Assembly (NCBI GenBank): GCA_015680685.1
Contig: MNCI01017725.1
Span: 286,213 to 320,969, forward strand
Source of the DNA: Gnetum montanum
Taxonomy: Eukaryota > Streptophyta > Gnetopsida > Gnetales > Gnetaceae
Direction: 5' to 3'
Length of the DNA stretch: 34,757 nt
Part shown: positions 10,151 through 20,186 of the stretch, piece after piece
How positions within the stretch are numbered: position 1 is the stretch's first letter
How the letters are laid out: each line of letters starts with the position of its first letter
Program-made: the position numbers and the translations under genes
Notes under the pieces: model-generated
The model's input: the letters and a program-made list of their open reading frames with translations, nothing else
Databases searched by the model: none
Told to the model about the DNA's origin: nothing

Positions 10151-10545
10151 CAAGTTGGTAACCTTCCCAAGAAATTAACTAATCTTGGGAGTCCTTTTAT
10201 CTATTTACAGATTGTTGAGAATGAATCATGTAAAGCTCTTCTTGATTCAAGTTCCAATGTGAACTTGATTTCTCATGAGATGTATATTGCCTAAAACTTG
10301 TCGCCTCTCAAGAAGAGCAATATCATATTAAAATTGATAGACTAGTCCATCACTATTTCATTAGGACTAGTCAAAGACATTGTGACCACTATCTATGGGT
10401 GATCTTATCCTACCAATATCCTAGTAATCAAGGTTAAGAACTGTAAGGGGAACTTCCCAATCATTATGGGAAGAGCATGGCTAAGCACTATTGATTCAAG
10501 AATGGGCATTGGAGATCTTTTCTTGAAGATATCTAAGTAAAAAAT
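10151..10545 (+). pseudogene. Ty3/gypsy aspartic protease (inactive)
   Basis: It is in the same frame as gag. WIQVGNLPKKLTNLGSPFI leads to the active-site region CKALLDSSSNVNLIS, where the usual DSG/DTG is DSS. Later, FPIIMGRAWLSTID is the second conserved protease block (hydrophobic-hydrophobic-GR-WL). The reading frame has stops after EMYIA, at KLID(stop)SI and at IYG(stop)SY. In an active element this enzyme cuts the Gag-Pol polyprotein. RT lies in another frame, with a poorly conserved linker between them. Confidence 0.72.
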
Positions 10546-10839
10546 ACATTTGGAAAGATCAAGAAGAGATGAATTCTATGAATTACATACAATGATACTA
10601 AGTGCAATTACGTGTAGAGACTCTGGTCAGTGAAACAAGAATCTATTTCCACATGCAAGTAGTATGCACATGATGTAGATATTCAAAGGTGTCTGTATGT
10701 AGCAGCCACAAAACAAGAGGGTACCCAGTGGCTGACCGCTAATTCTAATAGCAACACAATGTGCATGGAACCTATTGAGAGCCTAACATGTGCTTATGTC
10801 GTAGGCATGAATGAACTAGAGCAAGTTCATTGCCAACTA

Positions 10840-12560
10840 TTTGATAATGAAATTGATGATACCAATTGGGAAGAGTTAGAGATCCCTGAGAATTTTAAAT
10901 AAGAGCCCCTAGAGTTGAAAACTCTACCTATAGGCCTAGAATATGCATTTTTAAAAGATGGCAAGATGGTTATAGTTAATGCCAAATGTGCTCTTGAATA
11001 GAAATAAAAACTATTGGAAGTGGTCAACAAATGGCCAATAGCCTTTGCTTGGTTATATCCTGAACTCACTAGAATTGATCCACGGATATGCCAGCACTGC
11101 ATTTACACAAATCCATCCATGAAGCTAAGGAGGCAACCACAACGTCGGTTGAATACAAAATTGAAGTAAATCATCAAAGAGGAGATTGAGCAACTCCTTA
11201 AGGGAGGGTTCATCTACCCCATTATGGATAGCGAGTGGTTCAGTCCACTTATGATAGTACCAAAGAAAGATGGTAAATGGAGAGTTTGTATTGAATTCAA
11301 GCTATTAAACATGGCAACATTCAAAGATCATTTTCTATTGCCATTTGCTAATTAGGTGTTAAACACCATATCTAGCCATTGCTATTACAGTTTTCCGGAT
11401 GGTTATAGTGGCTATAGCCAAATCCAGATTGCACCAAAAGACCAAGCCAAAACAACATTCATGATTCCCAAGGGAGGCTTTGCATATCATAAGATGCCTT
11501 TTGGTCTGTGCAATGCTCCTGCCACTTTCCAACGCTTGGTTGTAAGCATCTTTCAACAACAAATTGATAGCAGAGTGGAAGTCTTTATGAATGACTTCTC
11601 CACTTATGATGCTACATTCGAGCAAGCCTTGGACTACCTTGAGTAAGTATTAAAAATATGTGTGGAAACAAATCTATGGCTCAATTGGCAAAAGAGCCAT
11701 CTCATGGTCCAAGAAGGCATTGTATTGGGGCATAGAATTTCATAGGAAGGGATCAACGTAGACCTAGAAAAGATAAGGGTCATCCAAGGAATCACCTATT
11801 AACTAGAAATTGTAAAAGATGTTTGGTCATTCCTTGGACATACTAGCTACTATTGGCGATTTACAGAGAATTTTTCTAAGATCATGAAACCATTGGTAGA
11901 GCTAACAAAGAAAGATGCTTCCATCTTCTAGACTAAGGAATGCAAAAATTTATTCCAAAACCTCAAGTAGAAGCTCGTAGAGACTCCAATTCTACAGGCA
12001 CTTGACTGGTCCAGACCATTCCATATCATGATGGATGCATCTAACCACACCTTGGGAGCTATGCTTATGTAGTTGGACAATAGGAAACATCCATATTACA
12101 TCCACTATGTAAGTCGAAGCATTGTGGATGCACAACTGAACTACAACACCATAGAAAAAGAATTGATGGTAGTGGTATCTGCTCTAGAGAAGTTCAGGCA
12201 CTATGTGCTTGGATATAAAGTGTTTGTGCACATTGATCACAGTGCCATTCACTTCCTCATGAGCAAGCACACAATAAGCCCCTGTTGCATATGGTGGTTG
12301 GTGATCTTGTAAGAATTCAATCTTACAATGATAGATCAAAAGGGAACTGAGAATGTGATTGCTAACCACTTGTCTCGGTTGCTATGGGATAATAAAGAGA
12401 AGGAATGTTCACTATTTAATCTATTTCTTGAGGAACTTCTCTTTGCTAGTGCAATAAATGAACAAATGCTTACGGAACCAAAATGGTATGATGGCATCCT
12501 CACTTATCTTCTCACTCAGGAGATGCCACAAGATCTAGACCATAGGAAGAAATAAAAATT
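10840..12560 (+). pseudogene. Ty3/gypsy reverse transcriptase and RNase H (inactive)
   Basis: One frame covers the approach segment (LKTLPIGLEYAFLKDG near 10915, then RRQPQRRLN), RT and RNase H. RT blocks include FIYPIMDSEWFSPLMIVPKK, GKWRVCIEF, GYSGYSQIQIAPKDQAKTTF and KMPFGLCNAPATFQR. The catalytic YxDD box at 11581-11601 reads VFMNDFS, so the first Asp is Asn. RNase H shows FHIMMDASNHTLGAML, YYIHYVSRSI, NTIEKELMVVVSALEKFRHY and FVHIDHSAIHFLM. Stops occur in both domains, for example FAN(stop)VLN, YLE(stop)VLK and AMLM(stop)LDN. Confidence 0.88.
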
Positions 12561-12579
12561 TTTTCATCGGGCTAAGCAC

Positions 12580-13680
12580 TTCATGGAAATTAATGGACAC
12601 CTTTACAAGGTATGTGTCGATCGCCTGGTTCATTGGTGTGTACCTGATACAAATCAATTGCATGTTTTGAAAGACATTCATGAGGGTCCTTGTGGAGGCC
12701 ACTATGCTAACAGATGCATGGCCATAAAAATGTTAATGGAAAGATACTGTTGGCCCATAATCTTTAGGGATGCCCACCAATTTGTCTGATCCTAGAACCT
12801 TTTGACATATGGGGCATAGATTTCATGGGTTCCATCACACCCATGTCCAATAGGAAGGCATATGTAATCATCTTCATTGACTACTGTACCAAATGGGTAG
12901 AAGCAACAGCCATCACCGACTGTACATCATCCACTATTGCTCCATTTGTACAACAAAATGTTGTGAACAAGTTTGGGATGCCACATGCATTGATTTGTAA
13001 CAATGGATGTCATTTTACATGTGCTACTTTTTAAAAACTCATGCAATTCTTGGGGGTTGAACATAAATTAACAACACCCTATCACCCCCAAACTAATGAT
13101 CAAGCAGAGGTGACTAACATGGAAATCACAAAGATTCTAACAAGAACTATTAGCAAGTATAGGAGAGACTAGAGCACAAAACTCAACGATGCCCTTTGGG
13201 CCTACCACTCAACATGGAAACTTTCTATTGGCTACTCTCCCTATGAGTTGGTGTACAGAAAACTTCCAACGATCCCAATTCAATCAAATCTCTATACACT
13301 CTTAATGGCCTATGACCTAGATCTTGGCCTAAGTCTGGTACAAAAGGAAAGATTAATCAATTTAAATTTTTTGGACAAAAATCAATTAGTAGCCCTATCT
13401 TTGAATGAAGTGCATAAGACATTTAGCAAACAACGACATGACCTTAGGATATGAAAAGAGAGATTTCAACCAGGAGATAAGGTTCTCTATTAGAACCCCA
13501 AACATGCTCCACAAAAAACCAAATTCCTAACATTATGGGAGGGGTCTTATATAATTGATAAAACCTTTCCTTCTAGGGCCATAATCATATACAAACTTGA
13601 AAGCCTGACCAAGAAGCAGATGGTCAACATCCAATAGATAAAGCCTTTTCACGAGCCCAAGCAACCCAATGCAACAAATA
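12580..13680 (+). pseudogene. Ty3/gypsy integrase (frameshifted, partly deleted)
   Basis: The N-terminal zinc-binding region is partial. HEGPCGGHYANRCMAIKMLM carries the two His, but the following CxxC is lost in a small deletion/frameshift near 12788. The catalytic core restarts in another frame: FDIWGIDFMGSITPMSNRKA has the first Asp, HALICNNGCHFT has Asn in place of the second Asp, and HPQTNDQAEVTN keeps the Glu. A C-terminal segment (RFQPGDKVLY, LWEGSYIIDKTFPSRA) resembles the GPY/F-type end of gypsy integrases. Stops occur at (stop)KLMQF and (stop)STKLN, among others. The product would not be functional. Confidence 0.85.
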
Positions 13681-13734
13681 CCTTATAGATGAACAACCAT
13701 GCTCAATATTTCAGATATCCTCCTTCCAACTAAG

Positions 13735-13748
13735 TCATGGGGGAGATG
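13735..13748 (+). other. Polypurine-tract-like motif after pol
   Basis: GTCATGGGGGAGAT, just downstream of the integrase end. The same core, GTCATGGGAG, lies immediately before the 3' LTR at 18872. Such a motif is expected only next to the 3' LTR, so this one looks like a second or older polypurine site. Confidence 0.45.
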
Positions 13749-14042
13749 GTAATCCATGCTAATCATATATGTGGATCCTTAGTTTTTCTATTTTTTATTT
13801 TAAAAATTTTTCTTATTTTACACCATTTTTGTTTTACACCATTGTTAGTACATTTAAATTTTTCTTGAATATTTTACACTTTCTTATATATCTTACTTTA
13901 TTTTAGTGTGATTTTCTAATTTTCATTAATAAATGTGCTTTGTGCCAATAAGATATAATGGTGTTGTATCTATTACTAATAGTGGTTTGTGCTTGATGTT
14001 TTGTTTACTGATGTTTGATTTATATTTTTGAATTTTTGTACC
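13749..14042 (+). other. Post-pol non-coding stretch
   Basis: T-rich sequence between the integrase end and the next decayed ORF. TTTTACACCATT(T/G)TT occurs twice near 13820-13845. I see no gene here. Confidence 0.4.
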
Positions 14043-14408
14043 GATGGCTAAGACATGGTTTCTTTTTCATGGAACCGATAGTGAGTCCATGACATTTGCC
14101 CATCCACATACTCTATGGTTTTCCTTATTTTGGAAGTATGAGGTCCCTTTCATTAAATAAAACTTTCATAAATTTATGACCTTTGTAGTTTCCAAAATTG
14201 GGAAGGATTCAAAGGTTTGCATAGGGTGTGACTTCAAGGGGACTCAATGTCCTTTGTACTCTTCTACTTACTTGGGTGCATGGGTGTTTTCATAGACTTC
14301 TTATTGTTTCATATCAACTAATAATAGGAAGTTGAATAAGTTTCTGCATGGTGTGGCTCCCATTCAAAAATTCCAAAAAAAGGAAACAAGGAAAAAAAAT
14401 AAAACAAA
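14043..14408 (+). pseudogene. Decayed ORF of unknown function in the post-pol region
   Basis: One frame from ATG 14043 reads MAKTWFLFHGTDSESMTFAH and continues for about 120 codons with two stops only (PFIK(stop)NF and VFS(stop)TS), both in places that could have been Gln codons. It includes a short Cys pair (KVCIGCDFKGTQCP) and ends in a Lys-rich, A-rich stretch. I do not recognise a family. The open character across the stops suggests it was once coding. It lies between pol and the 3' LTR, so it could be an accessory ORF of the element or captured sequence. Confidence 0.35.
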
Positions 14409-14428
14409 ATAAAAGAAAAAAAAAACTT
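14366..14428 (+). repeat. A-rich low-complexity tract
   Basis: About 60 bp of almost pure A with scattered G/C (AAAAAAGG, AAAAAAAATAAAAC, AAAGAAAAAAAAAAC). It could be a decayed poly(A) tail or simple sequence. No matching target duplication was found by eye. Confidence 0.5.
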
Positions 14429-15254
14429 GATGGGAATTTAAAGCACATCCCTTAGACAAATAAACGGACTACAAGCATTGGTTATGGGACTAGAAAGACA
14501 TGTTACCCATGCCTAAAGGTCCCCTCTAACTAAGGCCCTCTCTCACTTCCTGCTTCTCTTTTCTTACTCTTAAGGAATGGTGGTTGTTCTGTGGGAGCAC
14601 TCTTGTGTCTCAAGGGGGTGAATCGATCTTGGAGTGGCAATGCAAAGTCATTGAAAGTGATTGGTTTTGGTTTAGACTAAGAATGGTTCTTCTTAGGTCA
14701 TTTAAACATAACTCCATAAGGAACTTCTTATAACCTTAATTTAGAATTCCATTCCACCTTCTCCATCATCCATCCATGCTGCACGTAACTCACCTCACTG
14801 TTAGTGTCCATGTTCTTGTTCGGTGTCTTTGTCTGACGTACTTGAATTCTTTGGTATAATCTTCTAGGTTTTGGTCCTTAACTTCCATTAATCATTAATC
14901 ACCTATGGGGCTCACAGACTCCTTAGGTTAAGGTTATGTAAGGGCAAACAAGGCATGTGCCTACTATGGGAAGGATTGACTTGCATATCTCTTGGTTGGG
15001 TTTGTTATGCACCTTATCCTTAGGCATTCTTGCAATCAGAATCTTTCATACACCCATCTTCTGCATCCGACCATGTGCTCCTTTACATATTTTCTTTAAT
15101 TCACACATACTCCATCAAATTTTTGAATCTTTGAGCTTTCAAAGATCCTCTTTAATGATTTCATCATATTCTTAGCTTTTTTGGGACTCCATGGATCCCA
15201 AATTCACTTAAAAATTTCTTGTATTTTTCAAAATATTAAAAATTAAAAATTTTG
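14429..15254 (+). other. Post-pol region without a supported gene
   Basis: The stretch 14957-15175 is open (PTMGRIDLHISWLGLLCTLS...) and strongly hydrophobic, but I cannot assign it. No terminal repeats or RNA genes are apparent. Confidence 0.35.
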
Positions 15255-15370
15255 TTTATGGACCCCATAAATGGGACCTCATTGATGAAGCCCATGCATA
15301 TACGAGGCCCTATATATGTGACCACATCGACATAGCGCAAAAATACTATAAATATGTATGATCCCCTTTA
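15255..15370 (+). repeat. LTR-like (U3) fragment inside the post-pol region
   Basis: GAGGCCCTATATATGTGACC, CACATCGACATAGCG and CTATAAATATG occur in the same order as GGCCCCATCTATGTGG, CCCATCGACATAGCATTCG and TTATAAATACACG in the LTR at 8194. This suggests a diverged copy of the LTR promoter part. It sits just upstream of the accessory ORF. Confidence 0.4.
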
Positions 15371-15392
15371 GAAATTTTTACCTTTGCTCACA

Positions 15393-16951
15393 AATGTCAA
15401 GGGAGCTTTTTCAATTTTCAAAGCCCAAAATCTTCCAGAGCCCATAACTTCTTCAACGTTTATCCAAATCACTCTATTCTTTGACCTTGTTGCTCCCAAA
15501 GGTAAGCTCTTAGTTGTGGGGGCCATAAATGCACCATTTTTTATAGAAACATTTTTGCCATTTTTCTAACTACCACAAAGGTTTAACTAAGAAATCAACA
15601 TTTAGACACCAAATTACAGAAGTTAAACCCTTCCAACAAGCTCTAGTGACACCTATAATAAAAATTAATTAATAAAATAAGAATAAAATAATCAATTTGC
15701 CATGGTCCAACCATAGCCAATTGTAACTAACTAACGAGATAAGGTATTCAAATATTCAAAGTGTCACATTATATCTACTAAACCACAGATGTGTTGTGAC
15801 TGTAGATAGCACCAAAAGGTAAACACACATAGGAAGGAGGACTGTCTCAACCAAGGAAGAAATGGCCAAGAATGGGAAGGGGCCAAGAACAGGCCTAGGA
15901 AGAACCAATTGCAACCCATGCCATAGGTCCTATTAGGGAAGAGGTCAAAGTCGAATCCATTCGTCACATTCCAAAACCAGCAGTAACAAAAAAAATTTCC
16001 CACAGAGATGAGGCACTAGCTCAACAACCAAACCTTTAGGTGACCTTGACAGAGGCCTACCTAAATTAAATTAGATCAAGGGTGGTCCAAAAAATAGTGC
16101 TCCAAGAGTTAAACTTTGGCTCTTTCCTAGAGCCAGCACCTAAGGAGGTACAAGAACAACTAAAGAAATCTTCCATATGACCAATTATCACTTTTAACGG
16201 TGAGTGGTATATGGGAGAGATGTTCTTATTTTGGAAAAATAGGTAAGCCAATTCAACAATCAAAATCAAGGACATCTGAGTGTCCTATTTAGTGCTAGTC
16301 ATTGATGAAGCACTTGGGTTGCTAGAAACTAGGGTGAATCTCATTGAGATTTCAAAGTAGATTGACTCCAACATCAAAAAGGAATGGGTGTAGCAATGCT
16401 ATGGTATTGATTGCAAGGAGTATGGCACACTTACACTAGTCGACAAAATTCACTACAAGATTGTGACCTTTCATCTAAACCCCATCATGAGGCTCAACAA
16501 GATCACTACCTTTTCTGCCTGTGCATGCGTTACTCTGAATGGGAGATTCCTTGTCGACCTTTCATGGCTGATCTATCTAGAGATAGAGAAGTAATTTAAG
16601 GAAAATAAACATGGAAGGAAGGCACTCCCCTTCCCATGCCTCATTAGAAAATTATGTTAGAGGAAACAGATAGTCCATTATATGGATGATGTTGTCTGAT
16701 GTGTGCCAACTACTAATTGGGCAGAGATGATGAAGGATAAAATTCTTGCAAGAACCATTCAAGAAGAGGAGCAGCAGCCAACACCTCCACCTACCACTCA
16801 GAAAACTATGTTAAACATCGCTACAACATCCCAACAATTGCATGAGTATCGAGAATGGCTCTTGAGCAAGCAAGAGCAACAAGCATGCATGAGTGATGGG
16901 GATCCATCTATGTACCAATTAGTGATGAGTCACCTAAATAAGGTGGCCTGA
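15393..16951 (+). pseudogene. Accessory ORF, first part: similar to 'putative plant transposon protein'
   Basis: The clearest coding stretch is in frame 2 from about 16190 to 16951: FNGEWYMGEMFLFWKNR, then VIDEALGLLETRVNLIEISK, KIVTFHLNPIMRLNKITTFS, VDLSWLIYLEIEK, KALPFPCLIRKLC, and a helical tail ending VMSHLNKVA. The LPFPCLIRKLC block and the helices before it resemble a retrotransposon-linked plant family annotated as 'putative plant transposon protein'. I make this match from memory of the family and it is tentative. Stops (for example KNR(stop)ANS, KEWV(stop)QCY, LC(stop)RKQ) break the frame. Upstream, ATG 15393 opens a short frame ending near a GTAAGC, so a spliced 5' exon is possible but unproven. 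Confidence 0.45.
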
Positions 16952-18660
16952 ACAATCAACCCGATGGAAGGTGGTGGATCCATTTTCTCTGCCCAACGAA
17001 AATAGTTGTTCGCGAGGTCAAATCCTAGTGCCAAATAGGTAATGGTATCTCTCTCAAAATAGTAGCCACTCCCAGAGATTTCTGGAACCACTATGACCTT
17101 TTTTGTGCACTTGGAGGAATGTGAGGGGGCAATAGTACTAGTGATGTAGCACTAATGACAAGAAACAACAACAGAGTTAGTTGCTAATAAGATTGATGAA
17201 ACATTCAATGCACTTGTAGCATCTATACCAGACATCATTGCACTTAAAGACGTGTAGACATATGCAGGGACCATAAGCAGTAGATTAAGTATACCACAAC
17301 ATAAAGAATTGTTGGACTAACTAGTGGGAATCGAGCAACTACTTCTGGATGTCTTTGATCTTTCGAATAGTGTTACTGCAACCTAGTCGGAGTTGCTAGA
17401 GGTAAGGGATAAGAACATTATTTTGGAAGAAAAACTTGAAATAACCAAGAAGCTGAATGAATACTTGGCTGCTAAAGTTGCTAAATTGAAAGCCTGGATT
17501 TCCAACCTTGCATTTCTCCACCCAGCATTGATAAGAGATAAGCTTTTGAATAGCTTCACATTAGGCTAAAATGGGTTGAGGGTGCAATGAAGAAGATGGT
17601 GTTCTACTGATCCTTGGTAGAGGCCACCTAACACAAGATTTAGAAAGCCTTGGATCTAACCTGCTAGGAGAATGTGCAACTAACTACAGAAAACCATCGC
17701 CTGTGAAATGTTGATGTGCATAAACAACAATTGATTGACTTTATCCATCAATAGGAGGAGCAACTAGCCAGAGCAAACACAAAGTTAAAGAGATTGGTTG
17801 ATGAGAACATGAACCTCTACATGGGGGAGGTTTGTGCCCTTTTCCAAAAGATTACAATAAAGGTAGTTTCCTATAAATTAAAGGCTCTCAAATTCAAGAG
17901 AGTTAAGAATCACTACAGAGATAAGGTTAGCCTATAGAAAGAAGTAAATGAGAAACATATTCAAGAGGTGAAGGTGAAGGTGAATGAGATCCTACAACAA
18001 CTTCAATAAGGATGCAAATTGTGGCAGCCCATCATTGATGAGATTGATGAGTACAATAAGGTAGAAATTTGCCTAAAGGAGTTGTAGATAGAGGGAATGA
18101 TGGAATATATGGAGTTAGCCAATATCCAATATGTGAACTTGGCTATGTTAACTACAGGATAGCCACAGTCAAAATTAGAAAAGAAAGTGGCTAGCTCATA
18201 CTTGTTGTACGAGGTTGAGTTCAAGCACCACAAGGACACCAAACAAAAGCTTGTAGTGGAAAACACTGAACTTGAGGTTCTCAAGGACAAATACACTAAT
18301 CAAAGATCTACTTCTGAGAACCTAGATAAAAGAATGAATGGCTACTAGGATTTGTAGAACGTAGTGAGGGTGTTCGATGTCGAATGCAAACAACTCTCTA
18401 CCTGGTTTGTCAATGTTAAGGAGCTATTCCCAATAATGCCCTATTCGTGGAATATCCCCATTCTAGCCCACATTGGCAATGTCACGTGGACTATGAATGG
18501 TCCCTAGAGCAAGGAGGAGACGATGAAGGCATTACTAGATGCCTTTCACCTTCCATCAAAGGTTGTAGCCATAGTAGAATAGCCACAGCCACCACACACA
18601 CCTGAAGCTAATGAAGGTCCTTCGGAACCTCAAGAGCCTCTACCACCTGGGACTGTTTGA
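16952..18660 (+). pseudogene. Accessory ORF, second part: coiled-coil protein
   Basis: It continues in frame 2 (ETTTELVANKIDETFNALVA, VRDKNIILEEKLEITKKLNE) to about 17560, then needs a frameshift to frame 1. Frame 1 runs to TGA at 18658 with scattered stops. The sequence is rich in Lys, Glu, Leu and Gln in heptad-like runs (EEQLARANTKLKRLVDENMN, VNEKHIQEVKVKVNEILQQL, VVENTELEVLKDKYTNQRST) and ends in a Pro/Glu-rich tail (PQPPHTPEANEGPSEPQEPL). It is probably one protein with the upstream part. Its role is unknown. In other elements, extra ORFs at this position may be Gag-like or act in particle assembly or trafficking. Confidence 0.45.
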
Positions 18661-18871
18661 TCTTCTCAACCACCTTCATACTATCAGAGGATGTGTTGTT
18701 CAATTTTGAGTAGTCATGTCATGGTGTTCAATTTTGTGTCATAAACACCATCAATTTTGTTATGATGTTGATTTGTACACTTGGGCACTTAGTTTTGTTA
18801 TGTTAAGCGTTAGTTAATAATCCCATACCTTTCTAATTTTGTAAAGGAACTTGAGGATGAGCTTTCATTTA

Positions 18872-18883
18872 GTCATGGGAGTA
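18872..18883 (+). other. Polypurine tract before the 3' LTR
   Basis: GTCATGGGAGTA directly precedes the TGATGAGCGTC start of the 3' LTR. It is purine-rich but short, and has the same core as the motif at 13735. Confidence 0.5.
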
Positions 18884-19029
18884 TGATGAGCGTCAAAGTG
18901 TCACGTCGATGGACCCTCATCAACGCAGCCCCATCTACATTGTGTTGCCTCGTCAACAGGTCGCATTGACATAGCATTTGTTGTGTTTGTGAGTTAGAAA
19001 TGCGTTTATGAGGCAACATAATGTAGCAT
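18884..19029 (+). repeat. 3' LTR of the central Ty3/gypsy element, truncated
   Basis: It matches the 5' LTR (8194 onward) from TGATGAGCGTCAAAGTGTCAC through CATCTACATTGTGTTGCC, TTGACATAGCATT and GCGTTTATGAGGCAACATAATGTAGC, with small indels. Identity stops at about 19028-19031, where the Penelope-like RT sequence (TTCGAGGTAGTG) begins. The remaining ~530 bp of LTR are not found on the far side of the array. Confidence 0.8.
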
Positions 19030-20186
19030 TTTCGAGGTAGTGTTCTTGAAGCACCAGTTATGAAAGCTCTAGGATGGTGTTGTTGTAGAGAAACTACAAA
19101 GATGGTTTGCAGAAAAATATTCATCAATTATATTTTTAAGAGCAGAAAGCCCATGATTCGCAAGAATGCTAGGATATAGAGATTCTACATCAAATGTAAA
19201 AAGAAGTACGTTAAGAGGTAGAATTCTTGAATGGAGATCCGGGATTAGGGCACAGGAATCTTGAAGGTGATATGGCTAAAAACAAAGAATTGGGAACAGT
19301 AGATAGTGGAGTAGGCGGGATGCAGGTTTAAGCAAGTAGCCTAAATATGAATAGATTAGGCATCCAACCATTATCGATTAGTGAATTTTAGGGATTAGAT
19401 AAAAATTACAAGGTTTAAAAGCCTTGTATTGCAGAATTGAATCCTTAAAATTACGAAACACTTGTGGGTAACAATTTACAATTGCAAGTAATCTTCAACG
19501 AAGATCTTCCCATGGAATAAAATCAATAAAGCGGTAGACATCTGAGTCGACAAGTTGCCGAGTTGCTTTTTCAGGGTACCAATTGGAGTCCAAGACACAA
19601 ACACTTAGGTTTTTATCTGTAGGATAAATCACAATATTCTTATCATTCCGAAGACCATGAAGAGTTCCAAGAAGACGTTGTGGGAGAAGAGGTTGGCTAT
19701 AAAATTAATGAGAGTAAAAGCAGCTTCAAGAGAAGTAAGGCAACTGCGAATGCAGTGTTTTAACTCTGGATTGAAGCTACTCATGGGAGGATTCCAATTA
19801 TTACGATGGCGAAGTTTCATTTTTGCAATTTGAGTTAAAGTGATAAATGATGAAGATGCAATGTTATCTTCAAGTTTATTTTTAAAAAAATTTCGTAGTC
19901 AAAGAAGACAAGCAAATGTTGTGAATTCTTTAAGAATAGATATCTTATCCATGGGAAGAGGGTGAGGAATGAATTTTAAACCGTAGCCCATAACCTTGAT
20001 TTTGTTTGCTAAAAGGATACAAGATGAAAAATTATGGATCGCAAAATTGGATATACGGTTCTCGATTTCATGAACGGTTTTTTGTGCGAAGAGCAAACAA
20101 GCGTAGGCTTTTTGGTCAAGCATGGGTAACCAGAAAGATGAGCGTGAACGAGATGGGGGTTTCTGGGAAAGTGGTAAAAAATTCAA
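19030..20186 (-). pseudogene. Penelope-like RT, unit A (3'-truncated)
   Basis: From LNFLPLSQKPPSRSRSSFWL at 20186 the frame includes the Penelope N-terminal block (FAIHNFSSCIL, GLKFIPHPLPMDK), then KNKLEDNIASSSFIT and further decayed RT sequence. Stops appear from about 19897 onward. It is cut at 19030, just after the region equivalent to SSLVLRE and before the KGTAMGS and IDD blocks, so the second catalytic Asp pair and thumb are absent. The cut joins the broken 3' LTR of the Ty3/gypsy element. Confidence 0.8.

Larger units (their letters stand above)
8194..19029 (+). mobile_element. Decayed Athila/Tat-like Ty3/gypsy retrotransposon with a long post-pol region
   Basis: Order: 5' LTR (8194-8871), primer site (8872-8889), 5'-deleted gag, protease, RT-RNase H, integrase, about 5 kb of extra sequence with a broken accessory ORF, a polypurine-like motif and the first 146 bp of the 3' LTR (18884-19029). 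RT followed by integrase places it in Ty3/gypsy, and the RT approach sequence (KTLPIGLEYAFL...RRQPQRRLN) is of the Athila/Tat type. All catalytic genes carry stops. The 3' LTR is cut where the Penelope-like array begins, so the element is incomplete on that side. Confidence 0.88.

Noticed and set aside
10827-11102. Minus-strand ORF of 91 codons
   Set aside because: It overlaps the plus-strand RT approach region, which has recognisable conserved sequence.
15393-15505. Spliced 5' exon of the accessory ORF (ATG 15393, donor-like GTAAGC)
   Set aside because: It contains a stop, and the acceptor is not convincing. Kept only as a possibility in the accessory ORF entry.
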